DNA of 64,000 nt. It comes from CBDBZX01 sp965213645. GTDB taxonomy: Bacteria; Deinococcota; Deinococci; Deinococcales; Trueperaceae. The notes under the pieces are model-generated. The model was not told where the DNA came from and made no database searches. It worked only from the letters and a program-made list of their open reading frames with translations. Shown here in pieces: positions 1 through 8,155 of this stretch. Numbering within the stretch: the stretch's first letter is position 1; each line of letters begins with the position of its first letter. Location of the stretch: contig CBDBZX010000002.1 of assembly GCA_965213645.1 (NCBI GenBank), positions 2,129,871 to 2,193,870 of the forward strand, in the 5' to 3' direction. The position numbers and the translations under genes are program-made.

Positions 1-400
1 TGACGAACTGGGTGCCGTCGGCGATATGCAGGTGCAAACGCGGGTCGGACAGGCTCGAGCTTACCTCCGGGAAAAACCGCTTCGAGACCTCCACAACCAT
101 GCCGTCGATGTCCACGAGGTCTAAGTGGGTGACGCTTTTGTAGCGCAACATCTCTCTCGCCACCCCGCCATCTCCGCCACCGATGATGAGCACACGCTCG
201 GGATTGCCGAGTAGGGCCAGCGCAGGGTGCGCCATCATCTCGTGGTAGACGAACTCGTCGTACTCGGTAAACATCACTACGCCGTCCAGTGTCAAGAGGT
301 TGCCAAAAGCGTCCGTTTGCAGCACGGCGACCTCTTGAAACTCGCTTCTCTCCTGGAACAGAACCCGCTCAACGTTGAAGGTGAGGCCGCTGCGCCCCAT
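1..400 (-). CDS. speE: Spermidine synthase SpeE, 5' part (continues past window start)
   Basis: The minus strand encodes the N-terminal ~133 residues of a spermidine synthase, which transfers an aminopropyl group from decarboxylated S-adenosylmethionine to putrescine in the cytoplasm. Visible family marks are FQERSEFQEVAVLQT, the substrate-site stretch LDGVVMFTEYDEFVYHEMM, the nucleotide-binding GGGDGG loop and VDIDGMVV. The reading frame extends upstream to an ATG at 442, giving MSETLYSFRYNEY, but an in-frame TAG at 403-401 separates that from the ATG at 400. Either translation starts at 400, or the true N-terminus was lost to a nonsense change; the upstream residues look like the normal start of the family. 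The partner arginine decarboxylase speA lies 56 kb away in this window. Confidence 0.85.
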   Translation of the reverse strand, partial: MGRSGLTFNVERVLFQERSEFQEVAVLQTDAFGNLLTLDGVVMFTEYDEFVYHEMMAHPALALLGNPERVLIIGGGDGGVAREMLRYKSVTHLDLVDIDGMVVEVSKRFFPEVSSSLSDPRLHLHIADGTQFV

Positions 401-442
401 CTAGTATTCGTTGTAGCGAAAGCTGTAGAGGGTTTCACTCAT

Positions 443-705
443 TGTGCAGTTCTCATACTGGTTAAATACGCTCTAAGCGGAGCGAGCTTTCACATGGCTT
501 AGCTTTCACATTCCGGGATGATAGCTGCGTCTATTCAATTCGGTTCAGCGTGGACCACGCCAGTACGTTCATCTACGTTTCTAAGCCCTTAAAATTAAAC
601 ATAAATTTTTATTAAAGCTTATTTGAAAATCGCTGTCAACTTTAGGGGACGCCCCACGGTCAGCTATCTAACCGTCTTCGGCGTCCTAGCCTGCCATACT
701 AAAGC
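443..705. other. Intergenic region between speE and rseP
   Basis: No gene is seen here. It holds an AT-rich patch around 590-640 and must carry the divergent promoters of speE (leftward) and rseP (rightward). CATACT lies 5 nt before the rseP ATG at 706 and could be a weak leaderless -10 box. Confidence 0.4.
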
Positions 706-1830
706 ATGTTGAGTTCTCTTTCGGGCATCTTGCTCACCGCAGTTGTTTTTATCGTTATCATCACCGTGTCGGTGGTTATCCACGAATTAGCGCACTACTT
801 TAACGCGCGGAGCGTCGGCGTGCCCGTGCGAGCCTTTAGCGTCGGGATGGGGCCGATTATCTGGCGCAAACAGTGGCGCGGGACGGAGTGGCGGCTGTCG
901 CTTTTGCCCCTGGGCGGCTACGTTGACCTCCAAGGGTCTCGCGCCCGAGCAGGGCGAAGACGGCGAGCTTTACTACCCGGACGAAGGCTTTATGAAAGAA
1001 GAACTTTCTTCAGAAGTTTTGGGTGCTCATAGGTGGGGTGGTTGCGAACTTTATCTTGGCGGTTTTGCTTATCTCCGTTGCAATTACGGCTGCACCTAAC
1101 TCAAACCCTCGCTACATCATCACAGACGAAATGCCGCAGAGCTGGGGTGTCACCTTTCAAGAGGTCACGCCAGATTCTCCCGCCGAAGCGCTAGGTATCC
1201 AACCGGGTGACATTGTCTCTAGTATTAACGGCATACAAGACCCAAACATGGCGCAGCTTCGCGGTACAGTTCAGAGCGCTTCAGAGCTTTCGCTCGTGTT
1301 AGAGCGCAACGGTGAGAGGGTGAACGTGCAGACGCCTTGGCCACCTGAAGGGGCAGAGCAACCTCTTCTCGGGGTAGTTTTAGCGCCGCTCGAGATTGGC
1401 ACACTCCCTCCTATCTCCTACGGCGCAGCTTTGGCCGAGACGACGGGTCTTTCTCGCCCGCATCGTCCCCGAGTCGGTTACGGGCATCGCTGGCAGCTTC
1501 GGCTCGGCACTCTCAGGGCAGCGCAGCGAAAGCGTCGCGGGTCCGGTAGGCATCGTGACGATGACAGGGCAAGCGGCGCGTAGCGGCCTCATCCCGGTGC
1601 TCTTCTTCGCGGGCATCATCAATTTTTCTCTCGGACTCTTCAACGCGCTACCTATTCCCGGACTAGACGGCGGGCGCATCCTCCTCTCCGCTATTGTGGC
1701 GCTGCGCGGCAAACCTTTTAAGCCCGGACAAGAGGAGTTCGTCAACTTTCTAGGGATTGCGTTCCTGATGTTCTTCGTCGTGCTTATCACTTTTGGTGAG
1801 GTCGGCGACCTCTTAGGGATCGGCGGTTGA
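706..1830 (+). pseudogene. rseP: Site-2 intramembrane metalloprotease RseP, broken by three frameshifts
   Basis: The region encodes an RseP/S2P zinc protease, which cleaves membrane-bound anti-sigma factors or remnant signal peptides inside the membrane. Frame 1 gives a first membrane helix, the zinc motif HELAHYF and LPLGGYVDLQG. The protein then jumps frame near 936 (LAPEQGEDGELYYPDEGFMK), again near 997 (KNFLQKFWVLIGGVVANF, then a PDZ domain with GIQPGDIVSSINGI), and again near 1441 (VFLARIVPESV through the LDGGRIL metal-ligand motif to DLLGIGG). Each jump fits one extra base in a short run (GGG, AAA, GGG where the frame wants two). The pieces together make a full-length ~370-residue protein with all catalytic motifs. 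It is therefore either a recent pseudogene or an intact gene with homopolymer errors. Confidence 0.85.
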
Positions 1831-1860
1831 GAGGTTGACGCTTTCGCTCCGTAGAGCGGT

Positions 1861-1866
1861 TACACT
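1861..1866 (+). promoter_or_regulatory. Leaderless-type -10 box for glycosyltransferase gene
   Basis: TACACT ends 6 nt before the ATG at 1873 and there is no Shine-Dalgarno sequence, so the transcript probably begins at or next to the start codon. Confidence 0.55.
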
Positions 1867-1872
1867 GTTATT

Positions 1873-2544
1873 ATGTGCTCTAGCCCCAATTTTGAACGTT
1901 CTTGTGGCATCCTTATTCCTGCCTATAACGAGGCGACGCGACTGGGGCGCGTGGTCGAGACGGCGCTGGGGGCGGCGCTCGGACCGGTGTTGGTGGTGGA
2001 CGACGGCTCCACGGACGCCACCGCCGACGTCGCGGAGGACATAGGCGCGGACGTGCTCAGACTTCCGCACAACTTGGGCAAGGGCGGGGCGGTCTTTGAG
2101 GGGGCGAAGCGGTTGGGGACTGACGTCGTTGTTATGATCGACGCCGACCTCACAGGTCTCACTGAGGCGCATCTGCACACGCTTGCGAAGCCCGTTTTAG
2201 AGGGCGCAGTTGAGATGACGCGGGGTATTTTCGTGGGCGGACGCTGGCGCACGACGACGGCCCAGCGCATCGCGCCGCAGCTCAACGGGCAGCGCGGCAT
2301 CGTGCGCGAAAGGCTCTTGGAGGTTACTGGTTTACGTCTCAGCCGCTACGGAATCGAAATCGCCATTACCGAGCACGCTAAAAAAGCGCGGTGGCGCACC
2401 CTCGACGTGGCGATGCCAGGCGTGTCGCAGGTGATGAAAGAGGAGAAGCGCGGCGTGTTGCTTGGCTTCATCGTTCGGCTCAGGATGTACCGGGAGATTT
2501 TGGGAACGTTGTGGCGCAGCTTTGCGCGTGAACATAACAGGTAG
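1873..2544 (+). CDS. Family 2 glycosyltransferase (GT-A fold)
   Basis: This 223-residue cytoplasmic or membrane-associated enzyme belongs to the GT2 family, which moves a sugar from a nucleotide- or lipid-linked donor. The N-terminal IPAYNEATRLGRVV and VVDDGSTDAT motifs bind the nucleotide, and IDADLTGL (about residues 95-102) supplies the metal-binding DxD. There is no C-terminal membrane anchor, unlike longer dolichol-phosphate mannosyltransferases, so the acceptor cannot be named. The ATG at 1873 is chosen because it follows a TACACT -10 box at leaderless spacing. The downstream hydrolase begins within 45 bp. Confidence 0.85.
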   Translation: MCSSPNFERSCGILIPAYNEATRLGRVVETALGAALGPVLVVDDGSTDATADVAEDIGADVLRLPHNLGKGGAVFEGAKRLGTDVVVMIDADLTGLTEAHLHTLAKPVLEGAVEMTRGIFVGGRWRTTTAQRIAPQLNGQRGIVRERLLEVTGLRLSRYGIEIAITEHAKKARWRTLDVAMPGVSQVMKEEKRGVLLGFIVRLRMYREILGTLWRSFAREHNR

Positions 2545-2575
2545 ATGAGTACAACAAGCGAAAAGCGGATACGGG

Positions 2576-2581
2576 TACACT
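2576..2581 (+). promoter_or_regulatory. Leaderless-type -10 box for MBL-fold hydrolase
   Basis: TACACT ends 5 nt before the ATG at 2587. This favours 2587 over the in-frame ATG at 2545 that abuts the upstream stop codon. Confidence 0.5.
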
Positions 2582-2586
2582 CTCCT

Positions 2587-3210
2587 ATGCTCTCACTGCA
2601 ACGCTTTACCGTTGGTCCTTTACAAGAAAACTGCTATCTGCTCACGGATGACGACACGAACAGCGCCGTGCTCATTGATCCAGGCGACGAAGCCTCTAAA
2701 CTCATCCAGGCGCTAGAAGACTACGACCTGCAAGCGATCTGGCTCACGCACGCGCACTTTGATCACGTTGGCGCTTTGGCAGAACTGCGAGAGGTTTATA
2801 ACGCACCGACCTATCTTCACCCCGCCGACGAACCGCTCTTAGCGAACGCGGCTGCCTCAGCCGCGCGGTTTGGTTTGCGGTTGCGGCAGCCTATGGTTGA
2901 CTATCAACCGCTCGCCGGCGCGCAAACGCTTTCGTTCGCAGGACGAGAGGTGCATTGCCTCTTCACCCCCGGTCACGCGCCGGGACATATCGCGTTTTAC
3001 CTTCCAGATGAAGGGGTTGTTTTAGCGGGCGACGCGCTCTTTCAAGGCTCGATTGGGCGCACCGACTTGCCGGGTGGCGACTACGCGCAGCTTATTGCGA
3101 GCATTCGCAGCAAATTGTTGACTCTGCCGGGTGAGACGGTGGTCTATCCGGGCCACGGGCCGGAAACGACAGTTGAGCGCGAAGCGCAGAGCAATCCGTT
3201 CTTGGTTTAG
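2587..3210 (+). CDS. MBL-fold metallo-hydrolase, glyoxalase II-like
   Basis: A 207-residue metallo-beta-lactamase-fold hydrolase of the hydroxyacylglutathione-hydrolase-like (YcbL/GloB2) type. The zinc motif THAHFDHVG, later ligands in TPGHAPGHIAFY, the bridging Asp in LAGDALFQGSIGRTD and the C-terminal PGHGPETT motif are all present, so the metal site is complete. The usual C-terminal glutathione-binding extension is absent, which is normal for the short bacterial type; the thioester substrate cannot be told from sequence. An alternative start at 2545 would add MSTTSEKRIRVHSP. Confidence 0.85.
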   Translation: MLSLQRFTVGPLQENCYLLTDDDTNSAVLIDPGDEASKLIQALEDYDLQAIWLTHAHFDHVGALAELREVYNAPTYLHPADEPLLANAAASAARFGLRLRQPMVDYQPLAGAQTLSFAGREVHCLFTPGHAPGHIAFYLPDEGVVLAGDALFQGSIGRTDLPGGDYAQLIASIRSKLLTLPGETVVYPGHGPETTVEREAQSNPFLV

Positions 3211-3225
3211 CTCACCTTATCTATT

Positions 3226-3543
3226 TTACCGCTGAGCGCTCAGCCATACGGACAGCTCTTTGTTCTGAGGCAGGTTAAACTCGCCTCTGTACGCTTCGTA
3301 ACCGGGCGCGTGGACTTCGTAGGTGTAGCGTCCGGTGGGCAGGTCAAACGAGGCAAATGGGCCGTCTTGCTCTAACACCGCTGCAATCGGGGTCTCCTTC
3401 GTTTCGTGGACCCAGATAGTCGCGTGGGGCGGCGTTACCTGCATGGTGAGCGGATGTTTCGCCGAATCACCCTTGGCATTGCCGCCGCAGCCCGTGACGA
3501 AGAGGGTGAGCAGGCCGATAAGGGAGTTGCGTGCTGCTTTCAT
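3226..3543 (-). CDS. Small PEGA-like lipoprotein
   Basis: This 105-residue protein starts MKAARNSLIGLLTLFVTGCGG, a signal peptide ending in a lipobox-like FVTGC, so it is probably anchored to the outer face of the cytoplasmic membrane. The mature part has a single beta-rich domain with ATIWVHETKETP, FDLPTGRYTYEVHAPGY and a following strand, which fits PEGA-type surface domains. The start at 3543 follows a TACGCT box by 7 nt. It converges with the MBL-fold hydrolase gene (16 bp gap). Function beyond cell-surface location is unknown. Confidence 0.7.
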   Translation of the reverse strand: MKAARNSLIGLLTLFVTGCGGNAKGDSAKHPLTMQVTPPHATIWVHETKETPIAAVLEQDGPFASFDLPTGRYTYEVHAPGYEAYRGEFNLPQNKELSVWLSAQR

Positions 3544-3550
3544 ACCTCTT

Positions 3551-3556
3551 AGCGTA
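3551..3556 (-). promoter_or_regulatory. Leaderless-type -10 box for PEGA-like lipoprotein
   Basis: On the minus strand TACGCT ends 7 nt before the ATG at 3543. The same TACGCTAAG string precedes the lipoprotein gene that starts at 16266. Confidence 0.45.
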
Positions 3557-3658
3557 GGATAGAGACGGGAAAGCTCGAGTGACAAATACTTTAACGTGCG
3601 AAATCTTTTACAGATTTTTAGGGGCTTGAAACCGTTAAGTGCAGTTCTTTACGTAAGA

Positions 3659-3679
3659 GGTCGCGCAGATAGCGCGACC
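3659..3679. repeat. Hairpin GGTCGCGC / GCGCGACC
   Basis: A perfect 8-bp inverted repeat with a 5-nt loop lies in the intergenic region 3600-3890. It is followed by CTTTC rather than a clear T-tract, so a terminator role is uncertain. Confidence 0.35.
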
Positions 3680-3717
3680 CTTTCAAATCAGTCTAAAATT
3701 TCGATGACTTTGTATCG

Positions 3718-3856
3718 TATAGCAATTCCAAAACATACTGAGACAGAGTGTCGCAGGTCTCAGCCTGTCAAGGCTAGCGGGATTTCACCTCACAACGTGC
3801 GTGCTGAACAGTGTTTTCTACAGTGAGAGTGTCTCAGACCAGATGATACCTGCTAG
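3718..3856 (+). repeat. Dispersed repeat family A, copy 1
   Basis: About 140 bp that recur at 20770-20881, 43390-43575 (inverted) and 49875-50046. The left part reads TATAGCA.TTCCAAAACATA followed by CTGAGACA; the right part has TGTCTCAG, then CCAGATGATACCTGCTA. CTGAGACA (3738-3745) and TGTCTCAG (3830-3837) are inverted copies. The element has no coding capacity and resembles a small non-autonomous mobile element. Confidence 0.6.
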
Positions 3857-3891
3857 TAGTTTCGACCTCTTGTATAGCCTACGCTTGTGCT

Positions 3892-5070
3892 CTAACGTGA
3901 TCCCTTGTACAACAGTTTGTTCGGTGAACCCGAGCCGATACCTGAGAGTTCATTAGAGGTCGCCGTATCGCGGAGGTAGTTGAACACTGCGCTCGGTGAC
4001 GCATTCGGGTTGTCCTCTAACACGAGCGCGACAGCTCCCGCTACGTGTGGGCTCGCCATCGAGGTGCCACTAATTGTATTGGTCGAGCTGTTGCCCGTGT
4101 ACCACGCGGACGTGATGTCGGAGCCCGGCGCGAAGAGGTCCACGCATGAGCCGAAGTTGGAGAAGGACGAGCGACGGTCGCTGGTTGTGGTCGCCCCTAC
4201 GGTCAGGGCAGCGTTGACCCGAGCGGGCGAGACGTTGCAGGCGTTCTGGTTTTCGTTGCCCGCCGCGACTGCGTAGGAGACGCCCGCGCGAATCGAATTG
4301 TTGATGGCGTCGTCCAAGGCTTGTGAGCGTCCGCCACCTAAGCTCATATTGACCACAGCGGGCTTGCGGTAGTTCGCCGTGACCCAGTCTACCCCGGCAA
4401 TCACGCCCGAGTTGCTCCCGCCCCCATCACAGCCCAACACGCGCACCGCGTAGAGCGAGACCCCTTTCGCCACTCCGTAGCGGCTGCCGCCTACTGTACC
4501 CGCCACGTGCGTTCCGTGACCGTTGCAGTCGTCCGAGCCGCGTCCATCGTTAATCGCGGTGACGCCGCCCACGACGCGCCCGCCAAACTCGCGGTGGCTG
4601 GCGCGGATACCCGTGTCGATGATGTAAGCCGTCACGCCTGCGCCCGTCGCGTTGTAGCGGTAGCTGCGGTCTAGGGGGAGGGAGCGCTCGTCGATACGGT
4701 CTAAACCCCACGTCGGGCTACTCTGTGTCGCAGTCGCTTTCATGATTTGGTCCTGCTCGACGTAGGCGACGCGCGGGTCACTGCGCAGTGAGGCGAGCTT
4801 GGCCTTTTCGACCTGCGCAACAAAGCCGTTGATGACGCGCAAGGGTTGGAGCGACTGAACGCCTAAGTCGGTGGCTACAGCGGCTACCTCGAGCGAGAAC
4901 CCCTCCGCCGACTGCGTGCTCAGCGACTCTTTAAGCACCACGATATACTGCCCCGGAATAAGTTGTCCTGCCGCAGCGCCTGCGGGCACTTCCTCGGGCA
5001 CTTCAAGCTCGGTCGTGCTACACGCAGCAAGTAGACCCAACAGCACCAATACTAGCAGTTTTAACCTCAT
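3892..5070 (-). CDS. Secreted/lipid-anchored S8 serine protease, aqualysin/proteinase K-like
   Basis: This 392-residue subtilase starts MRLKLLVLVLLGLLAACSTT, a lipoprotein signal with lipobox LLAAC. An inhibitor I9 propeptide (GQYIVVLKE to AYVEQDQIM) chaperones folding and is then removed. The catalytic triad is visible: Asp in IIDTGIRASH, His in NGHGTHVAG and Ser in GTSMASPHVAG, with the oxyanion Asn in VAAGNENQNA. This is the proteinase K branch, common in Thermus and Deinococcus as extracellular enzymes. Unlike classical aqualysin it lacks a C-terminal prodomain. The start at 5070 has GGGAGG four bases upstream; an earlier in-frame ATG at 5097 lacks such a site. Confidence 0.9.
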   Translation of the reverse strand: MRLKLLVLVLLGLLAACSTTELEVPEEVPAGAAAGQLIPGQYIVVLKESLSTQSAEGFSLEVAAVATDLGVQSLQPLRVINGFVAQVEKAKLASLRSDPRVAYVEQDQIMKATATQSSPTWGLDRIDERSLPLDRSYRYNATGAGVTAYIIDTGIRASHREFGGRVVGGVTAINDGRGSDDCNGHGTHVAGTVGGSRYGVAKGVSLYAVRVLGCDGGGSNSGVIAGVDWVTANYRKPAVVNMSLGGGRSQALDDAINNSIRAGVSYAVAAGNENQNACNVSPARVNAALTVGATTTSDRRSSFSNFGSCVDLFAPGSDITSAWYTGNSSTNTISGTSMASPHVAGAVALVLEDNPNASPSAVFNYLRDTATSNELSGIGSGSPNKLLYKGSR

Positions 5071-5349
5071 ACGTCCTCCCATGACGTGAAGTCTCAAAAC
5101 CGTGCGCCTTCCCGCTACGTACGTTGCGCGTCAAATGGAATACGGAACTTATGCCGCTTTTGAGTTAGGGGAGGCTATCATTTTTCACACTGAGCTAATG
5201 AGTCTGAGAGTAAAAATATTACTTCTATAGGAGTCTGAAGATGGTAAAGAGAAGAGTTTTGTAAGGGTGGTGAGATTCGCTCAGTTTATGGTGTGAATTT
5301 ATCTCTCGAGGATGCCTCAAATTCGACGATTTGAAACGGCAGAGTTGCC

Positions 5350-5804
5350 TTACCCGCGCAGCTCAGCGGTATCTAACCAGAGCGTCACCGGACCGTCGTT
5401 AAGCAGGCTGACTTTCATATCTGCGCCAAACCTACCCTTAGCAGTCTCAACACTTTTCGCTCACCCAATACCGCTACAAAGCGTTCATAAAGCCCGTCCG
5501 CCTGCTCCGGCCTCGCTGCCTGAACGTAGCTGGGGCGGTTGCCGCGCCGCGCGTCGGCGTAGAGCGTGAACTGGCTGACCACGAGCGCGGCCCCGCCTAC
5601 ATCCAGTACGCTCAGGTTCATCTTGCCGCTCTCATCGTTAAAGATGCGCAGTTTGCTGACTTTGTTCGCCAAAAACTGCACCTCATCTTCGCTGTCGCTT
5701 TCAGTGACACCTAAGAGGATGAGAAGCCCGCGCTCAATTTTACCGATGACCTCTCCCTCGACCTCGACTTGAGCGCGGGTAACACGCTGTAAAAGGGCTC
5801 GCAT
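5350..5804 (-). pseudogene. dtd: D-aminoacyl-tRNA deacylase Dtd, one frameshift near the C-terminus
   Basis: Dtd removes D-amino acids wrongly attached to tRNA. The N-terminal MRALLQRVTRAQVEVEGEVIGKI and the catalytic SQFTLYADARRGNRPSY motif are intact. After GER the frame shifts near 5452-5460 (an AAAA run), and the second frame continues VETAKGRFGADMKVSLLNDG, the Gly-cisPro-type region PVTLWLDT and the end TAELRG, which are the standard family C-terminus. Without the shift the protein would end early as KVLRLLRVGLAQI. One missing A would restore it. The ATG overlaps the stop of the upstream DUF1844-like gene, so the two are co-transcribed. Confidence 0.8.
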
Positions 5805-6085
5805 CAGTTTGAGCGGGTATCCCTGGGGTCTGGGGGTAGGGTCTCTAGGCTCTCCCTAATCGTGCGCATCGCCCCGTAGAGCGCCCCGCGCTCCGTCTCG
5901 TCAAGGTTGCCGTTCGTTTTCTGCTGCAGCATCTCCAAAAGCTGCAAGCTCTTCTCGCCCGTGCGCCGCGCCAAGATACCGTCACGCGCCAGCCGCGTCA
6001 CCATCGGGCTATTCATCTCGCCCAAAGCCGCCTCCGCCGAGCTTAAAATCGAGTGGACTAAACCGATAAATCGTGGGTCAGACAT
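5804..6085 (-). CDS. DUF1844-like conserved protein
   Basis: A 93-residue helical cytoplasmic protein with FIGLVHSILSSAEAALGEMNS and a later helix YGAMRTIRESLETLPPD, matching the pattern of DUF1844 proteins (function unknown). It overlaps the dtd start by 1 bp and is transcribed with it. The ATG at 6085 follows TAGACT by 6 nt with no Shine-Dalgarno sequence. Confidence 0.65.
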   Translation of the reverse strand: MSDPRFIGLVHSILSSAEAALGEMNSPMVTRLARDGILARRTGEKSLQLLEMLQQKTNGNLDETERGALYGAMRTIRESLETLPPDPRDTRSN

Positions 6086-6091
6086 GAGGAG

Positions 6092-6097
6092 AGTCTA
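6092..6097 (-). promoter_or_regulatory. Leaderless-type -10 box for DUF1844-like/dtd operon
   Basis: Minus-strand TAGACT ends exactly 6 nt before the ATG at 6085. Confidence 0.55.
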
Positions 6098-6135
6098 CCA
6101 GTCAGTTACGGAGGATTCTGTTGCGAGGGTATAAA

Positions 6136-6290
6136 AGGAAGCAATCCAGTCAAGCCGGACGAACGGTGAGTTGAAAGCAATCCCCTTTCGGGGCTATGTA
6201 ATCTCTCGAAGGGAACGAACGGTGAGCAATGAGTGAAAAGCGTTTGTTTCCTACTTTCAACTCATTGCTCGTTACTCGGAACTGTTCTTC
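6136..6290. repeat. Dispersed repeat family C, copy 1
   Basis: Contains CGAACGGTGAGTTGAAAGCA, CCCCTTTCGGGG, GAAGGGAACGAACGGTGAG and a return TTTCAACTCATTGCTCG. Similar blocks occur at 41643-41800, 43437-43490 and 44650-44772. The arms GAGTTGAAAG and CTTTCAACTC are complementary, so a large hairpin is possible. Confidence 0.55.
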
Positions 6291-6327
6291 ATAACTCGCA
6301 ACTTCCCTGACACCGACACTCTTCTTC

Positions 6328-6948
6328 TTAAAACAACCCTTCCTGCTGCGCCGTATCGATCACCAGCGCATTCGGCTTCGGCCCTAACTTATCCATCTCC
6401 TCGCGCAGCACCTTGACGTCTTGCCACATCAACCACTTGGGGGAGCCCTTCTCGCGGCTCGGGTTGCGCAAGAGGTAAGCGGGGTGAAACATCGGGTAGA
6501 TGCGCACGCCGTTCCAGTCATACCAGTTGCCGTGCGTCTTGGTGATGCCCTCTTTGGTGTTAACGAAGTATTGGGTGGGGATGTTGCCCAAGGTAGCGAT
6601 AATCTGCGGGCGAATCAGTTTGAGTTGCTCCATCAGTAGGGGCTCACTCGCAACGATCTCTTCGGGCTTGGGGTTGCGGTTGCCGGGCGGACGGTACTTG
6701 ACGATGTTGGTGATATAGACCTCGTCGCGGTCGATGCGCACGCTTTCTAAGATGCGGTCTAAAAGTTGCCCGGCGCGGCCCACGAAGGGGCGTCCGGTGG
6801 CGTCCTCGTCCTCACCCGGAGCCTCGCCGATGATGACGACGTTGGCTTCTGGATCGCCCTCACCGAAAACGAGGTTGTCAGCGGTGTCAGACAGTGCGGG
6901 GGGTTTGGGGGAGTCTTTGGCGTGTTGCTCGAGTTCGTCTAACGTCAT
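6328..6948 (-). CDS. Family 4 uracil-DNA glycosylase lacking Fe-S cysteines
   Basis: UDG family 4 excises uracil from DNA to start base-excision repair. The 206-residue protein has motif 1 GEAPGEDED (residues 41-49) followed by TGRPFVGRAGQLLDRIL, the NIVKYRPP segment and the catalytic-loop motif FHPAYLLR (about 154-161). Canonical members bind a 4Fe-4S cluster through four cysteines, two near the N-terminus, one in VKCRPP and one a little later. This protein has none of them and no cysteine at all; Tyr85 replaces the third. The fold may be stabilised otherwise. The start at 6948 is chosen for the strong TAGGAGGA Shine-Dalgarno; an upstream in-frame extension to 7056 is unsupported. Confidence 0.9.
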   Translation of the reverse strand: MTLDELEQHAKDSPKPPALSDTADNLVFGEGDPEANVVIIGEAPGEDEDATGRPFVGRAGQLLDRILESVRIDRDEVYITNIVKYRPPGNRNPKPEEIVASEPLLMEQLKLIRPQIIATLGNIPTQYFVNTKEGITKTHGNWYDWNGVRIYPMFHPAYLLRNPSREKGSPKWLMWQDVKVLREEMDKLGPKPNALVIDTAQQEGLF

Positions 6949-7160
6949 CGTTCCTCCTACGGTGTTTGTTTGTGATGTGTGCAGTTCTCTCCATGCCAAA
7001 TACATTTTCGAATGATTCGCTCTATCATTACAACAGAAATCTCGTAAGAGAAGCAATTGAGATAACCCAAGGTAGCTTAAAGGATGATGACACCTTCAAC
7101 CTATAGCAAGACTTCAGTTTAATGCGGCAACGTGCGTAACGCGGTAAGAGGTAGACCATA

Positions 7161-7184
7161 AAGAAAACGCGCCGAAGCGCGTTG
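7161..7184 (-). terminator. Intrinsic terminator of the 7209-7589 gene
   Basis: On the minus strand ACGCGC-TTCG-GCGCGT is followed by TTTTCTTT. It is a UUCG-type tetraloop hairpin with a T-rich tail, 25 bp after the stop codon. Confidence 0.75.
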
Positions 7185-7208
7185 TATAGACAATTTGAAG
7201 TTACTGCG

Positions 7209-7589
7209 TCACGACTTGATAGACGAAAGCGAAGGGCGCTGACTTCTCACCTCACGGCGCACTTTGGGCTCCAGACCGATCATCAAAAAGAAGTTCTCCA
7301 GAGCGTTCTCCTGCCCTTTGATGTTGGTGTGTTCGTCCGCAGCCGTGCCCGTGACGAAAGGTAGTTCCTTGTAGCACTCGAGCGCCTCAATCACCACGTC
7401 AGCGGGGCTCTGCGCCTCAGCGACGTCGGTCAGGCGAGCGTAGATGGTGCGCCGCGCCTCTGCGTGAAGGCGAAACACCTCGGGGTTTTCCATCTCTGGA
7501 GCCCGCAAGATGTCCTGCTTGGCAATGCGCCTATAATGCTTGAGCCCCCGAACAATCTCGTCTGAACTAAGAACCACTTTTACATCCAT
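7209..7589 (-). CDS. Hypothetical protein, 126 aa
   Basis: Not recognised. The predicted protein (MDVKVVLSSDEIVRGLKHYR...) is soluble, mostly helical and charged, with no signal peptide or membrane segment. The ATG at 7589 is chosen because GAGGAG lies at proper distance; a GTG two codons earlier is possible. It is a single gene with its own terminator, so it is likely a genuine monocistronic cytoplasmic protein. Confidence 0.6.
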   Translation of the reverse strand: MDVKVVLSSDEIVRGLKHYRRIAKQDILRAPEMENPEVFRLHAEARRTIYARLTDVAEAQSPADVVIEALECYKELPFVTGTAADEHTNIKGQENALENFFLMIGLEPKVRREVRSQRPSLSSIKS

Positions 7590-7595
7590 CTCCAC

Positions 7596-7927
7596 TCCTC
7601 TCTTTGAACTAACCCGTCAATTGAAAGCTATATTACCTTTTTATGACATTGTGCAGATGTGAAAAAATAGTACTCGAGCAAGCTAGTGTTATCTTAATGA
7701 AGTTGGGCGAAGCGATATAGGGACTCACGTACTTTTGATTATAGTGCCGTGACCTCTAGCTGACATAGAGGGGTAGACGACAAACTGGGTCATACTGTTC
7801 AAATTTCGAAGTGTTATGCTCTTAGCGGACTTAGAGACTAAACATATACTTTGGAACCGCTCGTCAACGCGGTAGTGTGAGAAATACCACATGGGTTCTC
7901 AGATAAGCGAGACGCTGGAGGGCTCGC
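7596..7927. other. Intergenic region, nothing recognised
   Basis: About 330 bp, relatively AT-rich, with no convincing reading frame, hairpin with T-tract, or repeat shared with other parts of the window. It must contain the promoter of the leftward 7209-7589 gene. Confidence 0.4.
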
Positions 7928-8155
7928 TTACGCCTCGAGCTTCTTGATTGGAATAGGCGGCAAGTCGCGCTTCTCGCGCTCGCTCAAGTCGCCCCGGTAG
8001 CGGGCCAAGTCAGAAATCTCTTGCGACTCGCTGCTGTAGCCGCACCTGTAACACTCTAGCTCGGTAAAGCCTTCTAAATAGACGTACGTGACGGTGTGGC
8101 TGCTGCCGCACTCCGGGCAGGCCTCGCCACGCTCGATCCCTTCGGCGTCGTACAC
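7928..8155 (-). CDS. Small zinc-ribbon protein
   Basis: A 75-residue protein with two CxxC knuckles, CPECGSS (13-19) and CYRCGYSS (about 35-42), typical of a zinc ribbon. The C-terminus is charged (SEREKRDLPPIPIKKLEA). Such small ribbons often act as nucleic-acid or protein adaptors, but no partner is evident. The GTG start has GGAGGTGAGAGG upstream. Confidence 0.7.
   Translation of the reverse strand: MYDAEGIERGEACPECGSSHTVTYVYLEGFTELECYRCGYSSESQEISDLARYRGDLSEREKRDLPPIPIKKLEA

Noticed and set aside
934..1443. Programmed frameshifting in rseP
   Set aside because: Three separate shifts, no slippery heptamer plus stimulatory structure, and family proteins are encoded in one frame; decay or sequence error is simpler.
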